Shown here one piece after another: positions 46,710 to 57,975 of a DNA stretch of 64,000 bases. Position 1 is the stretch's first letter, and each line of letters begins with the position of its first letter. The stretch comes from Hemerocallis citrina. Its lineage: Eukaryota > Streptophyta > Magnoliopsida > Asparagales > Asphodelaceae. The stretch covers positions 682,001 through 746,000 of the forward strand of contig JACEHZ010000372.1 in the NCBI GenBank assembly GCA_017893485.1, in the 5' to 3' direction. Below the pieces are notes generated by a model that did not search any database, was not told the DNA's origin, and saw only the letters and a list, made by a program, of their open reading frames with translations. Position numbers and translations under genes: made by a program.

Positions 46710-47305
46710 TGTTGCCGCTAATTTTGGTGTGGGGGCAACAGATAGTATTTGTGGATTCTTAGGAAAACTAAATAGCAAACCTGTTACCTGTTCCTTCGGA
46801 GTTTGACGCTGACTCCCGCCGTACACCTGCAAAAAGTGCGAGACACCGGGGTTGTTCCCGGCGACGCACCTTCCGACGCTCAAGTCAGTAATCAGGGATG
46901 ATTAAGAAAGAGTGTGAAAACAGGAAAAAGATTGATTACCTCTCAATGGAGATGGATGGGGGGTATTTATAGGCACCGCTGGGATCAGATTAGGAATGTA
47001 ATCCCCCTGTGGTTAGATAAGGAATGTAATCCCTAATCCCCAGTGAAGGAATAGATATGAATCAGGGCCGTTGATTAGGATTTAACCAGAAACCCTAATT
47101 CTATCCCTTCTGGACTGGGTTTACTGCGGGTTGACACTCGCACCCAGTTGAGGTGGATCCGTTTGCGGGTAAGTGGGTCTTCGGGGAAGATAACCAGTAC
47201 TCGCTTCAGACCCGTTGGTGGGTGAAATTACCGTTTTACCCCTGAGCTTCAAGATTCGCGCCCAGTTTGGACGGTTCCGATTTAACCCCTTTTTTAGCCA
47301 TATCA
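46710..47305 (-). repeat. 5' LTR of the Tat-like element
   Basis: 596 bp, collinear with 33342-33937. The TATA box CTATAAATACC is on the minus strand at 46962-46972, upstream of the leader and gag. Confidence 0.92.
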
Positions 47306-47494
47306 GATATTTATATTGCTTCATTCCAAGTATTACTGTTCATGAGATTATTATTATTACCTGCGCAATTGTTCTGTATTTATTGTATTGTTGAGTTGAT
47401 CGGATAAACAGCTTATCGGTGACGATAGTCATTCGCTGGGCCAATGTCATGTACTCATATTCCGTATTTTTGGGAAACGGGACTTGACAAGTAG

Positions 47495-48852
47495 GCCCAA
47501 AAGTAGAGTCGGTATATCCTTCAGTGGTCCAGAATCAAAAGTATTAGACCCCTCTTTGGGCCCAAGAGCAATTGGAAGCCCAATGAGATCAACTTCTTGC
47601 ACTATAACAGAACCACATGCAAAGCACATGTTCTTGTGGGAGACTGAACCTCATTTGAGTCTTGCTATCATGTGCAGCTTGCATAGTAGCTCGATGGGAG
47701 GGCACATGCCTCGGGGGGCCACGTGGCAAGCCCAAAGGAACCGCTCAATGTGCAGGGGGACAGGGAAGTAATTTCACCCCCCACCAGATCCTCTCCCGCA
47801 TCCTTATCCATAGAGGCTTCCAAAGCTTTTTCATCTTCCTCAATCGGTTTCCCCTCTCTCTCATTTTGGTCCATTTGAGCCCTCTTCTCATTGTCGGAGG
47901 TTGCTAGCACTTTCTTTCCACATACCACACTCCTTTTCTTAGATGTTGCAGCCCCTCTGCCATGCCCACAAGCTCTTTTCCACTACTATCGATGGCTTTA
48001 CTCATATCTGAGACTGGCTCTATGAAATCTGCACCACCACCAGTCTTTTGACCCCCCTTTTGGAAGTGTTCTAACCGCAGGATCTAGGATACGATTTTGG
48101 ATCCTGAGAATCGATGACTTCGATCATTTGGTCCAAAGGCGCTGCCCTCCGACGAGCTTTACTCAGGTATGAGATTGTCTCTGTGGTCTCTGAACCACTG
48201 ACAATCTTTTAGACTCCCATTTCCAGAGTCAATTGGATTGTTGGATCTGGTTTCGACATTTGAGGATCGGTAGCTTCGTTTGTTTTGGCCATTGGCGATG
48301 ACCTCCGATGATCCTCCCCCTTTCTAACCACCCGAATTAACTTCCTATGAGCCCTCTCAATCTCATGGGCTCCATCAACAGTGGAGTTGAGGACCCACTC
48401 ATGGGGAGAGTGGCGGTGGGTAGCGCCGTTGTTATCTAGGGTTCCGATGGTCGTACAGACCTCCACCCTTGACTCGAGAACAAAGCAAAAAATGTAAGTT
48501 TAATCAAAGGTGTAAACTTTCCCAAATGTAGTCATCTTTGCAATGTCAGGGCTTCAGATTTTGACCCTAGCCGAGATTAAATTTAATTTCCTTTGTTTTT
48601 GGAATTACTTCCTCGATAGTGCCGAAGTCAGAGACAATCTCCTCTAGCGCCTCTCTTCGCCATATTTGAAGGGGACCATTCTGAATCTAGATCCAATAAA
48701 TATCCCCCAGAGATAGCTCGGCGTCGAACTTTGGTGTCCAGCTTGTGAACTTTGCCGTGAAAAAGCCGAAATCAATCGGACCCAAAGATACCACCTCTTC
48801 CATCTTCTCAGGCGTGGGGAAAGAACCAAGAAGTAGAGGTGGCACATCCTCT
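47495..48852 (-). pseudogene. LINE ORF1 middle part (DUF4283-like, zinc knuckle remnant)
   Basis: Minus-strand translation reads DVPPLLLGSFPTPEKMEEVV, FFTAKFTSWTPKF, DIYWIQIQNGPLQIWRREAL and EEIVSDFGTIEEV (about 48850-48620). This resembles the RNA-binding-like DUF4283 domain of plant L1 ORF1. Frameshifted low-complexity sequence follows, and then MCFACGS (near 47629), probably the start of a CCHC knuckle. It is cut by the copia element on one side and the family A solo LTR on the other. Confidence 0.72.
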
Positions 48853-50365
48853 CTTTTAGGTTACGAATGCAATCACAGATTAAATACACAGCGAAAAAAT
48901 TACAAAAATATTGAAACCTAGCCAAGGATCCATGCGAAAACCATAAATCGGGTTTAGGAGTTATACCTTAAAGATGGATCGACTGTCTCCATAGTATGCC
49001 GATGACAACACTGCAATATTTCAGTGCCTCTACCGTATCCACATGAACGGAACGAAAAACGGCTCTCCCCCAGATCGCGGTGCTAGCTGCGGGAAGAGGA
49101 TGTTCCTCCTCACGATCTCTCTCTCTCTCACTTTCTGTGATGGCTAGGGTTTTTTCACGCGTGTATTTTCCATAGATACATATCATATATATAGGTGTAG
49201 AAAACCAACCCTAACATAGTAATGAGGTTGTTGGGCTCACATTCTGACCTGCATCAGATTCGTGTGTGGGCCTTTGAACTTTAGTCTACCCATTTAATCT
49301 AATTAAATGTCCAACCAATGTCAGGATTCCAAGTCTTACTTGGATCCCTAATTAAATTCATCTTATAAATTTAAATCCCAATTTCGATACATTCTAAGTG
49401 TGTGACCATGTAGATTCTCATTACATTGACAGTAATACTAAAATCATATTCAAGTATTACAAATAGTGAGCGGTATCTAGCAATACATCACTATTACTCA
49501 AGTAACAGGAATGTCAGTGATTTGACATAATCTATCTTTGACCAATGTTACCTTGTAGTCTAATCCTTTTATCCAGATATCTTAATTGACCACAAGGCAT
49601 AGAACGTGTCACTCTTATATAGTTCAATCTTTGGTTTCTTGATATCCGAGTAGACTTACTAAAACAAATGAGATCAATGTCATATTGACTCATTTGAGCA
49701 CGGCCATGCATTTTGCAGTCTCACTCAATTAAGGGGCCCGTAGATATCACTCCTGTTATGTAAGAGGGACAAATCCTATCTAGGTCACTCACATTCCTCT
49801 GTATGATTTGTAATATATCCAATAGTCGACTTTATAATCACCTTTGACGACAACATTTGACGACATTAAAATATATAACTTCTCATGTAGGAAATCGTAG
49901 TGACTTCAAGTCAAAAGACTACATACACCATGGTCACTGTGAGAAGCGCTTATAACACTCATGTAACGGTCCATGCAACGTTCTCATGGTGGGTCAGTCG
50001 AGTATATTATTACTCTAATATGTACCCATGTGAAACTTGATATCTCATATCCATGACTTATGAGAATGGTCATTAGTTTATGCACACACTAGTCTCTATG
50101 TATTATCGTTGTCCAAATTCACAATAATACATGACTAGAGACATTTACGAACAATGTTCTGATTTCAGCCAATTGGATTTCACAATCAAGTCATGCATTT
50201 GATATCCCATTACATTGAACTTACTATTCTAAGGACTTCATTATTTTCATTTAATTCACAATAAATAACACAATAAATAAAATGCTTAAATATGAAATAA
50301 ATGTCATGATACAATATAAACTAATAATGTCAATACAAAACTGGCCTCTGCGACATGAACCAACA
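48853..50365 (-). repeat. 3' LTR of the copia element
   Basis: 1513 bp, collinear with 62375-63882. A minus-strand TATA-like CCTATATATATG is at about 49183-49194, followed by a (CT/GA)n-rich short tract. Confidence 0.82.
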
Positions 50366-50380
50366 ATCTGCCACTTGCAC
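50366..50380 (-). other. Polypurine tract of the copia element
   Basis: The minus strand reads GTGCAAGTGGCAGAT directly before TGTTGG, resembling the AAGTGGGAGAT tract common in plant copia elements. Confidence 0.65.
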
Positions 50381-51033
50381 TAGAGCCAATCAGATATACA
50401 TATAATGCCTATAGATCTAGTGTGACCCTCATGCTTTCGATGTGTAAGAGGCTTTGTCAGTGGGTCAGCGATGTTATCATCTGTCGGTACTCTGCATATC
50501 TTCACATCTCCTATGTCGATGATCTCTCGAATAAGATGGAAGCGCGTAAGTATATGTTTGGATCGCTGGTAAAATCTAGGATTCTTAGCTTGTGCAATAG
50601 CCCCATTGTTATCACAATAGAGGTCCACCGAGTCCACAATGCTAGGAACTATGCCAAGTTCAGTGATGAACTTTCTTATCCAATCTGCCTCCTTTACTGC
50701 ATTTGAGGTAGCACTATACTCAGCCTCTGTGGTAGAATCAACTATTGTCTCTTACTTCGAACTCTTCCAGCTCACAGCTCCGCCATTTAGGAAAAACACA
50801 AAACCCGATTGCGATTTGGAGTCGTCCTTATCGGACTGGAAGCTAGTATCAGTATAACCCTTTACAACAAGCTCTTCCTCGACTCCATATACCAAGAACG
50901 AATCCTTAGTTCTTCTTAAGTACTTAAGGATGTTCTTGACAGCAGTCCAGTGACTCTCACCAGGATCTGACTGCTCGTCATGCTCAAGGCATATGAGATA
51001 TCTAGATGAGTACATAACATGACATACATGATA
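50380..51033 (-). pseudogene. Copia RT end and RNase H
   Basis: After the nested solo LTR: SIMYVMLCTHLDISY, DPGESHWTAVKNILKYLRRT, LVVKGYTDTSFQSDKDDSKS, GFVFFLNGGAVSWKSSK, a TAA, then STTEAEYSATSNAVKEADWI, LYCDNNGAIAQAKNPRF, KHILTRFHLIREI and NIADPLTKPL, ending in a stop at 50380-50382. The D-E-D RNase H acidic residues are recognisable. A stop near 50752 interrupts. Confidence 0.87.
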
Positions 51034-51689
51034 GATTCTGTAGCGCCCCGAATTTCTAATATGAGAACTTAGAAAATACGTGGCACTTTCCCAGCGATCC
51101 ACTTCAATGTAACAATATACATAGACCAAAACTCAAATCATTTTATTCCAAATTCTTATTACAATAATCTTTTTCAATTGCAGCGGAAATACAACACCTT
51201 GAATTAAAACATTCTTTTACAACACTTCTCTTTACAAAATTTACACAAGGCTCTATTACATCACTTATAATCTCTAAAGCTAACTCAAGCATCCAAGCCT
51301 CCAAACTCTAAGCAACAACCTGCATCATATGAGGCTAGAGTTGGACCCTAACCCCCAAACTAAAGGGGTCAGCCATAAATGGTGTGAGTGATATAAACAA
51401 CAAACATAAACAAACAATAAACATAAATTCTCAGGCAACATGTACTGAACAAAAATACATAAACTGAACATGTAATCTGAAACAAGAACGATAGGCCAGT
51501 ACATGCGTGAACCAAGTCGAGAAACAATACCACCGATTCAATATCCATTAATCAATCACTCTCAAATATGTACAGGTCAACTGTACTGTACAGTCGACTG
51601 AGTAATTCAGCCAGTTGACTGTTCACTCCCAAATACCTGATTATCAAACATTCTCAATACCACGGTATGTGTCCAACGATCAATCACTA

Positions 51690-52085
51690 ATAATGCCATA
51701 GATCGGGTACCCGGTTATCGATCACTAACAGTGACTCCCAATACCGCAGGGTATGCCCATCTACAAAGACTAAAGATAACATAGATCGGATATTCGGTTA
51801 TCGGTCACTAATAGTAACTCCCAACACCGCAGATTCTATCCATCTACAAAGACTAAAGATAACATAGATCGGATATTCGGTTATCGGTCACTAATAGTAA
51901 CTCCCAACACCGCAGATTCTATCCATCTACAAAGACAAAATATAACATAGATCGGATACTCGGTTATCAGTCACTCACAACACCGCAGATTGGATACTCG
52001 GTTATCGATCACTAACAGTGACTCCCAACACCGCAGAGTATACCAACCCCAGATACCAATGACTCCCAATACCGCAGAATGTACC
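51690..52085 (-). repeat. 83-bp tandem repeats in LTR
   Basis: CATAGATCGGATATTCGG recurs at 51780, 51863 and 51946 (spacing 83, 83), with degenerate copies on both sides containing CTCCCAACACCGCAGA. Confidence 0.8.
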
Positions 52086-52139
52086 CATCTACCAAGAACT
52101 AAAGACTTGAAAGAACACTCAAGATTATGAAAAACTCAT

Positions 52140-52800
52140 CAGCACCAGTCGACTCATACTGTGATAAGTCGACTGCCCCGAGAACCAATATCCAAGATTA
52201 CAAACAAGTATGATAAGTTGACTTATAAAAACATAAGTAGACTTACCAAAAATATAAGATGACTTATAAAAACATAAGTTGACTTACCAACAATATAAGA
52301 TGACTTATAAAAACATAAGTTGACTTACCAACAATATAAGATGACTTATAAAAATCATAAGTTGACTTACCAACAATATAAGATGACTTATAAAAATCAT
52401 AAGTTGACTTGCCAGATCATAAGTAGACTTATAGAAAACATAAGTCGACTTAAAGGAGACACAAGTCGACTCATAAGAACATAAGTCGACTTATAAAAAC
52501 ATAAGTCGACTTACCAGAGAGAAATTCCAGAAATCTTTAAGAAAATATTCTAAGTGTCATAAGTCGACTTGCAAAGTCATAAGTCGACTTAAAATACAAT
52601 ATAAGTCGACTTAAAAGGTCATAAGTCGACTTACCAGAGAAAAATCTAAGATAACTTTAAAAATAAATTCTAAGTGTACCAGTCGACTGAAAAGGGTCTA
52701 AGTCGACTGTCCAGAACGGATTTTCAAGAAAAACTAAAGATACAGCTGTGGAGTCGTACCAGTCGACTGAATCATAGACCAGTCGACTGTCGGCCTACAG
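52140..52800 (-). repeat. Array of AAGTCGACTT / CAGTCGACTG palindromes
   Basis: From 52200 to 52500 a ~41-bp unit containing ATAAGTTGACTTACCAACAA repeats about five times, then spacing shortens to ~20-28 bp with perfect AAGTCGACTT palindromes. Isolated CAGTCGACTG palindromes occur near 51590, 52683, 52763 and 52782. It lies inside the predicted LTR intron. Confidence 0.8.
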
Positions 52801-53856
52801 ATTTCATAAATTAGGTCTGAATACGAAAATCAAGACTGGAGTTTTCTAAAGAATCATTGCTTAGGGAATTTACTCGTATTTAGTTAAAAGTGACAATCTC
52901 AAGATGATCCACATATTGGATACAATACTAAATTCTCATGTTCTCAATTCCTAAATCTTCCATTAGGGTTTCTCAATTCTTTCACAAATCATAACCAAGA
53001 TCTGATTATATACACAAGATCCAGATGTTCATACATCCGATCAAACCATACTTGAATCTTAACATGTTTTCGAGCAATAAAGAATTTGTTAAACAAGATC
53101 TACTAAACATTCGTGGATTTCTCATGCATAATACGAATAACGACTATTGCATCGATCACATACAAGATACGAATACATCAAACAAAACAGCACACAATCA
53201 CACACACAAACAAAACCAAGTTCATATCACTTACCTTTTGAATTGTAAAGATCCAACGAAAAGCCTTCTTTTTGCTAGATCCAAATCTTCCTCTTCAACC
53301 ACCAAGAGAATAGAAAATATAATAAAATCTAAGTTGTGCAGCGAATGACGGCTGCAAACTCTCTTATATAGGCCGGGAATATCATTTTTAGGGTTTAGGA
53401 ATACATTTGCAAAATAGTCCTTTCAAAACATAATTTTACATATATAGTTCTTATCCTTGGAAATTCAATAAAAATCATTTAAATTAGGATTTAATAGTAA
53501 AATATACTCATTAATCTCAATTGGTACAGTTCAAAACGTCCAGAAAATACATTTTGCATTTCAACCCCCAAAAATGTCAATTTTGCAAAAAGGTCATTCT
53601 TTTCTCAAAATTTGCAAATAGTACTAATTAATTTCAGAAAAATCTGGAAAAATACTAAATAAATCCCAAATAATAAATAATGATTTTTCATAAAGGAATC
53701 TTAATTTTTCAAACTTCTCAAAAGTCATTTGCACGTGTTTTGCACGTGTACAAAAGATAAATCTTTTAGAAAATATCAATTAAATCCTCAAAATTCATTT
53801 AAATTCATTTTCAAATAATAAAAATAATATTTGAAAATACGGGGTTCTACAGATTC

Positions 53857-54909
53857 AATTGTAGATGCATATAAAATCTTATTCATGCGGTCCCTCTCAT
53901 CTTGAGTTGTAGGACATTGAGCTTTAAATTGACTTACACCATGTGACATAAGCAGAAATCCCTTTTTGGACTCTTGCATATTAAAACGTTTCAATACTTT
54001 GTCTATGTATGTACTCTGACTCAGTCTACACAATCTTCTTGATCTATCTTTATAGATCTTGATGCCTAATACATAGGTAGCTTCACCTAAGTCCTTCATG
54101 GAAAAGCATTTTCCTAGACAAGTCTTTACAGACTGTAAGGTAAGGATGTCATTCCCGATGAGTAGTATGTCATCTACATACAACACTAGAAAGATAATTG
54201 TGCTCTGACTAACCTTCTTGTAGACACAAGGTTCATCTTCATTCTTGATCAAACCAAAATCTTTTATTGCATCATCGAAGCAAAGATTCAGACTTCTAGA
54301 AGCTTGCTTTAAACCATAAATGGATCGTTGCAGCTTACACACATTTCCAGAATCCTTTGGAGTGACAAAACCCTCATGCTGTGTCATGTACACATCCTCG
54401 AGAAGATTTCCATTTAGGAAAGCATTTTTGAAACCCATCTGCTAGATTTCTTAATCGTGATATACTGCAATACCAAGCAAGATCTGAATGGATTTAAGCA
54501 TGACCACTAGGTAAAAAGTCACACCATAGTCTACACCATGAACTTGCTTGAAACCTGTAGCCACCAACTGCCCCTTAAAGGTTTGCATGTTACCATCCTT
54601 ATCAGTTTTCTTTTTGAAAACTCATTTGCACCAAATAGGTTTTACCCCTTCAGGTGAGTCTACCAAGGTACATACTTAGTTGGCATATATGGATTCCATC
54701 TCAGATCTCATGGCTTCAAGCCATTTCTCAGAGTCTGGACATTTTATAGCTTCCTCATAAGTCGTAGGCTCGTCTTGATCCATGAGCAATACATCACCAT
54801 GTTGAGTCACGAGAAATCTTTATCTCACGGGTTGATGAAGTATCCTACTAAACTTACGTAGGCCTTGTGCAACTTAAGCAGGTTATTGTTCCACAACAAT
54901 TTGTGGAGC
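53857..54909 (-). pseudogene. Copia reverse transcriptase
   Basis: Linker DQDEPTTYEEAIKCPDSEKW and FKKKTDKDGNMQTFKGQLVA, then MGFKNAFLNGNLLEDVYMTQ, QRSIYGLKQASRS, catalytic LYVDDILLIGND (near 54185-54150), SMKDLGEATYVLGIKIY and LSQSTYIDKVLKRFNMQESK. The YVDD motif is intact. Stops occur in the linker (54440-54905). It is cut at 53857 by the solo LTR. Confidence 0.9.
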
Positions 54910-55817
54910 TTACTCCATTTCCACCATTGGTTCGCTATTACTTTGCAAAGTTTGAATTTCTTCGAGTTCTATTGTTCTCCCACTGGTTCTCTTGGAGACG
55001 AATTCTCTCTCTAGGAACAAAGTAGTACGTTCGACAAACACTTTGCCTTCAGTGAGATTATAGAAATAGTATCTCTTAGTTTTCTTGGGATATCCTACAA
55101 AGAAGCACTTTTCAGATTTGAGAACAAGTAGTTTATCAGATACTTGGCGCTTTACATAGGCTTCACAACCCCAAATCTTCATAAAAGACACACTAGGATG
55201 CCTCCTAGTCCATTTCTCATATGGTGTATCTTGAACCATTTTAGATGGAACACAGTTAAGTGTGAAAGCAGCTGTTAATAAAGAATGTCCCCAGAAGGAG
55301 CTTGAAAGATCTGCATGACTCATCATGGATCAGACCATGTCTAACAAGGTCTAATTCCTACTCTCTGAGACACCATTCCATTACGGTGTTCCATGGGGAG
55401 TGAGTTGATATATTATCCCGCACTCTTTTAGATGGTCATCAAAATCTTTGCTTAAGACTCACCGCCTCGATCTGATCCAAGGGCTTTAATACTTTTACCA
55501 AGTTAGTTTTGTACCTCGTTCTTGAATTCTTTGAACTTTTCAAATGACTCTAACTTGTGTTTTATCTGATACACAAACTCATATCTACTAAAATCATCAG
55601 TAAATTTAATGAAGTACTGAAAACCTTCTCTAGCCAATATGTTGAAAGGTCCGCATACATCACTATGTATGAGACCTAAAAGATTACTAGCCCTTTCACC
55701 TTTTCCAGTGAATGGAGCTTTTGTCATCTTGCCCAATAAACAAGGTTCACATACCTCATATGATTCAAAATGAGTCCAAGAATCCATCTTTATGGAGTTT
55801 GGATAAGCGGTTCTCAT
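54910..55817 (-). pseudogene. Copia integrase
   Basis: CEPCLLGKMTKAPF (zinc-binding end), LIHSDVCGPF with the first catalytic D, YFIKFTDDFSRYEFVY, a broken middle (55330-55500) where the second D and the E should lie, then HADLSSSFWGHSLLTAAFTL, PYEKWTRRHPSVSFMKIWGC and CFFVGYPKKTKRYYFYN, the typical copia integrase tail. Several stops and frameshifts are present. Confidence 0.87.
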
Positions 55818-56577
55818 TTATTTGGTCCAAATGATAATGCCAGAGGTAAGTTGGGTTCGTATCATTTGATTTGAAACTCTTAGTATTTATATTGTAGACG
55901 TGCATTTTGAGGTCGAGAATATAAAATCCATTAATCAATTGTGCACTAGCATAACAGAAATTATTCAAATAAATAAAACAACTTTTGTCATTTATTATTA
56001 AAGAAAAATTCTTCTTGTCCAAACAAGAAATAGAAATAATAATCTTACTAATAACATGCACACAATAATAGTTATCTAACTCAATGATAAGCCCAGTGGG
56101 CAATGATAAATGACAAAATCCTACAGCTAAAACAACAACTTTTGCCTCAATTTCTAACTCGTAGGTCAACTTCGCCCTTAGCCAATGGTCTAATCCTTTT
56201 GAGATCCTGCAATTTACACAAATGTGAGATCCACATCCAATATCTAATACCCAAGATGCAGAAGAAGATAAATTGACTTCTATAACAAAATTACATCTAG
56301 GAGAAGTCTTACTTCCTTTCTTCTTCTTAAGCTCCTTCAGATACTTATGACAACTCATCTTCCAATGTTCGGTCTCACCACAATGGAAGCATGTGCTCAC
56401 CTTGGCCACCCCACCCTTAGGTTTCAAGGAAGAAGTGCTAGGCTTGAAATTGCCCTTGCCCTTGCCCTTGCCCTTGGGTTTCTTAATCTGCTTTTTGCTC
56501 TTGCCCTTACCTTTGGCCTGTTGGACCATCATAATGATCTTTCCCTTACTAATATTATGCTCAGCAGTTCTCGACAT
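55765..56577 (-). pseudogene. Copia nucleocapsid, protease and GAG-pre-integrase
   Basis: A 270-codon open frame. A lysine/glycine-rich tract (KGKGKSKKQIKKPKGKGKGK) precedes the zinc knuckle CFHCGETEHWKMSC (CX2CX4HX4C). The protease site reads WVLDIGCGSHIC: the catalytic D-T/S-G is D-I-G, a change expected to inactivate it. Pre-integrase YLWHYHLDQINENRLSKLHK follows. The frame overlaps the next fragment by a frameshift. Confidence 0.87.
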
Positions 56578-56582
56578 GCTTA

Positions 56583-57165
56583 GCAGCTTGGCAGAGGTTT
56601 GCCAATTTCATTCATGTTGTAGTTCATGATGAATTGACTATAACTTTTCGGCAACTATTGCAGGACTAAGTCAGTGGCCAACTCTTGACCCAAAGGGAAA
56701 CCAACCTTTCTAAGGTTCTCTATGTACACAATCATCTTGAGCACATGAGTTCCAACAAGGCTTTCCTTTGTCAGTTTGCACTGAAACAGTACCTTTGAGA
56801 CTTCAAATCTCTCATGCCTAGCCTGCTCTTAATAGAGCCTCTTGAGGTGTAGGATTATATCGTTGGCATCCATGTTCTCATGTTGCTTCTGATGCTCAGA
56901 TTTCATGGTGGCTAGCATGAGAGAACCAACATCCAATGTGTCATCTTGATGCTTCTTATGAGCATCCTTTCGGTGCGAGGGGCACTTGTAGCAGGTGGCT
57001 CAGGAATAGGCGGCTCTAGAACATACAAATTTTTCTCATGCATGAGGACTATCCTCAAATTCCTGTACCAGTCTAGAAAATTTATCCCAGACAGTTTGTC
57101 AATCTCAAGGACATATCACAATAAAAGGTTATTTGATTTGTTGGATGCCAGGGTAATCTATCAAA
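56583..57165 (-). pseudogene. Copia gag (UBN2-type)
   Basis: EIDKLSGINFLDWYRNLRIV and MHEKNLYVLEPPIPEPP (about 57115-57010), a frameshift, then DTLDVGSLMLATMKSEHQKQ, RHERFEVSKVLFQCKLTKES, YIENLRKVGFPLGQELATDL and FIMNYNMNE. This is the gag fold of plant copia elements, with several stops, cut from its start by leader mutations. Confidence 0.8.
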
Positions 57166-57726
57166 AGAAATATGCAAAGTAAATATCATTTCATTGAAAT
57201 ATTAAACAGAACTATGCAAAGTATGTATCATGACATTGAAATATTTAATAAGATCTTTTATTAAATACACCTCCTACTATTATTTATTCAAATCAACGAC
57301 CCTTATCATTGAATCAGAAAATTCCATCGTAAGATTTATTAGTAGGCCAAGATCCATATTTCACCTGGTTTTGAGTCAGCTTTGGCTGATCACCCAAAAT
57401 TCAGTTATTTAGGTAGGGAACACTTCCCAATTACATCGTATTCAACTCTTGGATAGTTGGGTGAATAACACTTATTTTAATCTATCTCATACACTAAAGC
57501 CCAACTCTATGCCTCTAAACTTTCAATCCTATTGGAATAGCCTGGTTAAGTCAGACCCAATGGTTGGCATTTGAATATTACTTTTATCTCATCGCATATC
57601 ACTAGGATAGATAAAGGCACCCTGCTTTGGTAGACCTACACTTAATCATTCCTAACCTAGACAAGTGCCACGCATTGGAAGACATCTTATTACGACTTAA
57701 TATTTACTTTGAGGGATTTTGTTATT
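57166..57726 (-). other. Copia leader, part 2
   Basis: A/T-rich sequence between gag and the nested solo LTR. I see no gene here. Confidence 0.5.
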
Positions 57727-57975
57727 CAATCTGTAATGCCCCGAATTCCAAATAAGATCGAATTCGAAGTTCCACAGGATCTTTACACTTCACTTCGTAC
57801 AATTTTACAATAAAATTTGAACTTTTCATAATACAACAGAGTCCTTTACAATTTCTTACACAGCGGAAGATAAAATGAAGTACAATAATAAAAAATTATA
57901 CAATTGCAACATCTTTAACATTTAAATAAATCAACAACAGCATATCAACTTTATATTTTCATGAAAATCCAACTC

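Larger units (their letters stand above)
33342..47305 (-). mobile_element. Tat-like Ty3/gypsy element, complete, 13.96 kb
   Basis: 596-bp LTRs (33342-33937, 46710-47305) begin TGTTGCCGC and end CCATATCA, with GATAT duplicated at 33337-33341 and 47306-47310. On the minus strand: primer-binding site, gag, protease, RT, RNase H, a second RNase H, integrase, then ~7 kb of 3' region holding tandem repeats and antisense genes, then a polypurine tract. A dual RNase H with a long 3' region is the hallmark of the Tat lineage (Retand/Ogre relatives). By eye the LTRs differ at about 25 of 596 positions. Five nonsense codons and one frameshift in gag-pol show it is dead, but it is the freshest element here. 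Confidence 0.92.
29713..47489 (+). mobile_element. Solo LTR, family A, split by a Tat-like element
   Basis: Runs from TGTAACCCCTATTCCCG to GGGACTTGACA with AGTAG duplicated at 29708-29712 and 47490-47494. The two LTR parts (29713-33341 and 47306-47489) total ~3.8 kb and are interrupted by the Tat-like element with its own GATAT duplication. No chromovirus genes are present, so it is a solo LTR. It is the same family as 296-3728 in opposite orientation. Its insertion split the LINE's ORF1. Confidence 0.88.
51320..53234 (-). other. Predicted intron inside the LTR
   Basis: Minus-strand donor TTCAAAAG|GTAAGT at 53234 (full consensus) and acceptor CATATGATGCAG|GTT ending at 51320; 1915 bp. It corresponds to 23729-25806 and 57976-60200 in related LTRs. 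Confidence 0.55.
51039..53851 (-). mobile_element. Solo LTR, family D-related, inside copia RT
   Basis: 2813 bp, TGTAGCGCCCCG..GGGGTTCTACA, flanked by GATTC at 51034-51038 and 53852-53856. The copia RT reads continuously across it (ILYASTIES | SIMYVMLC). A minus-strand TATA CCTATATAAG is near 53363-53372. It contains two repeat arrays. Confidence 0.88.

Noticed and set aside
51690..52640. CRISPR-like repeat-spacer array
   Set aside because: Repeats are contiguous and degenerate with no unique spacers, no cas genes, and the sequence is a plant LTR.
53025..53348. 107-codon plus-strand open frame
   Set aside because: Lies antisense across the leader and donor of the solo LTR at 51039-53851; no domain or start context.
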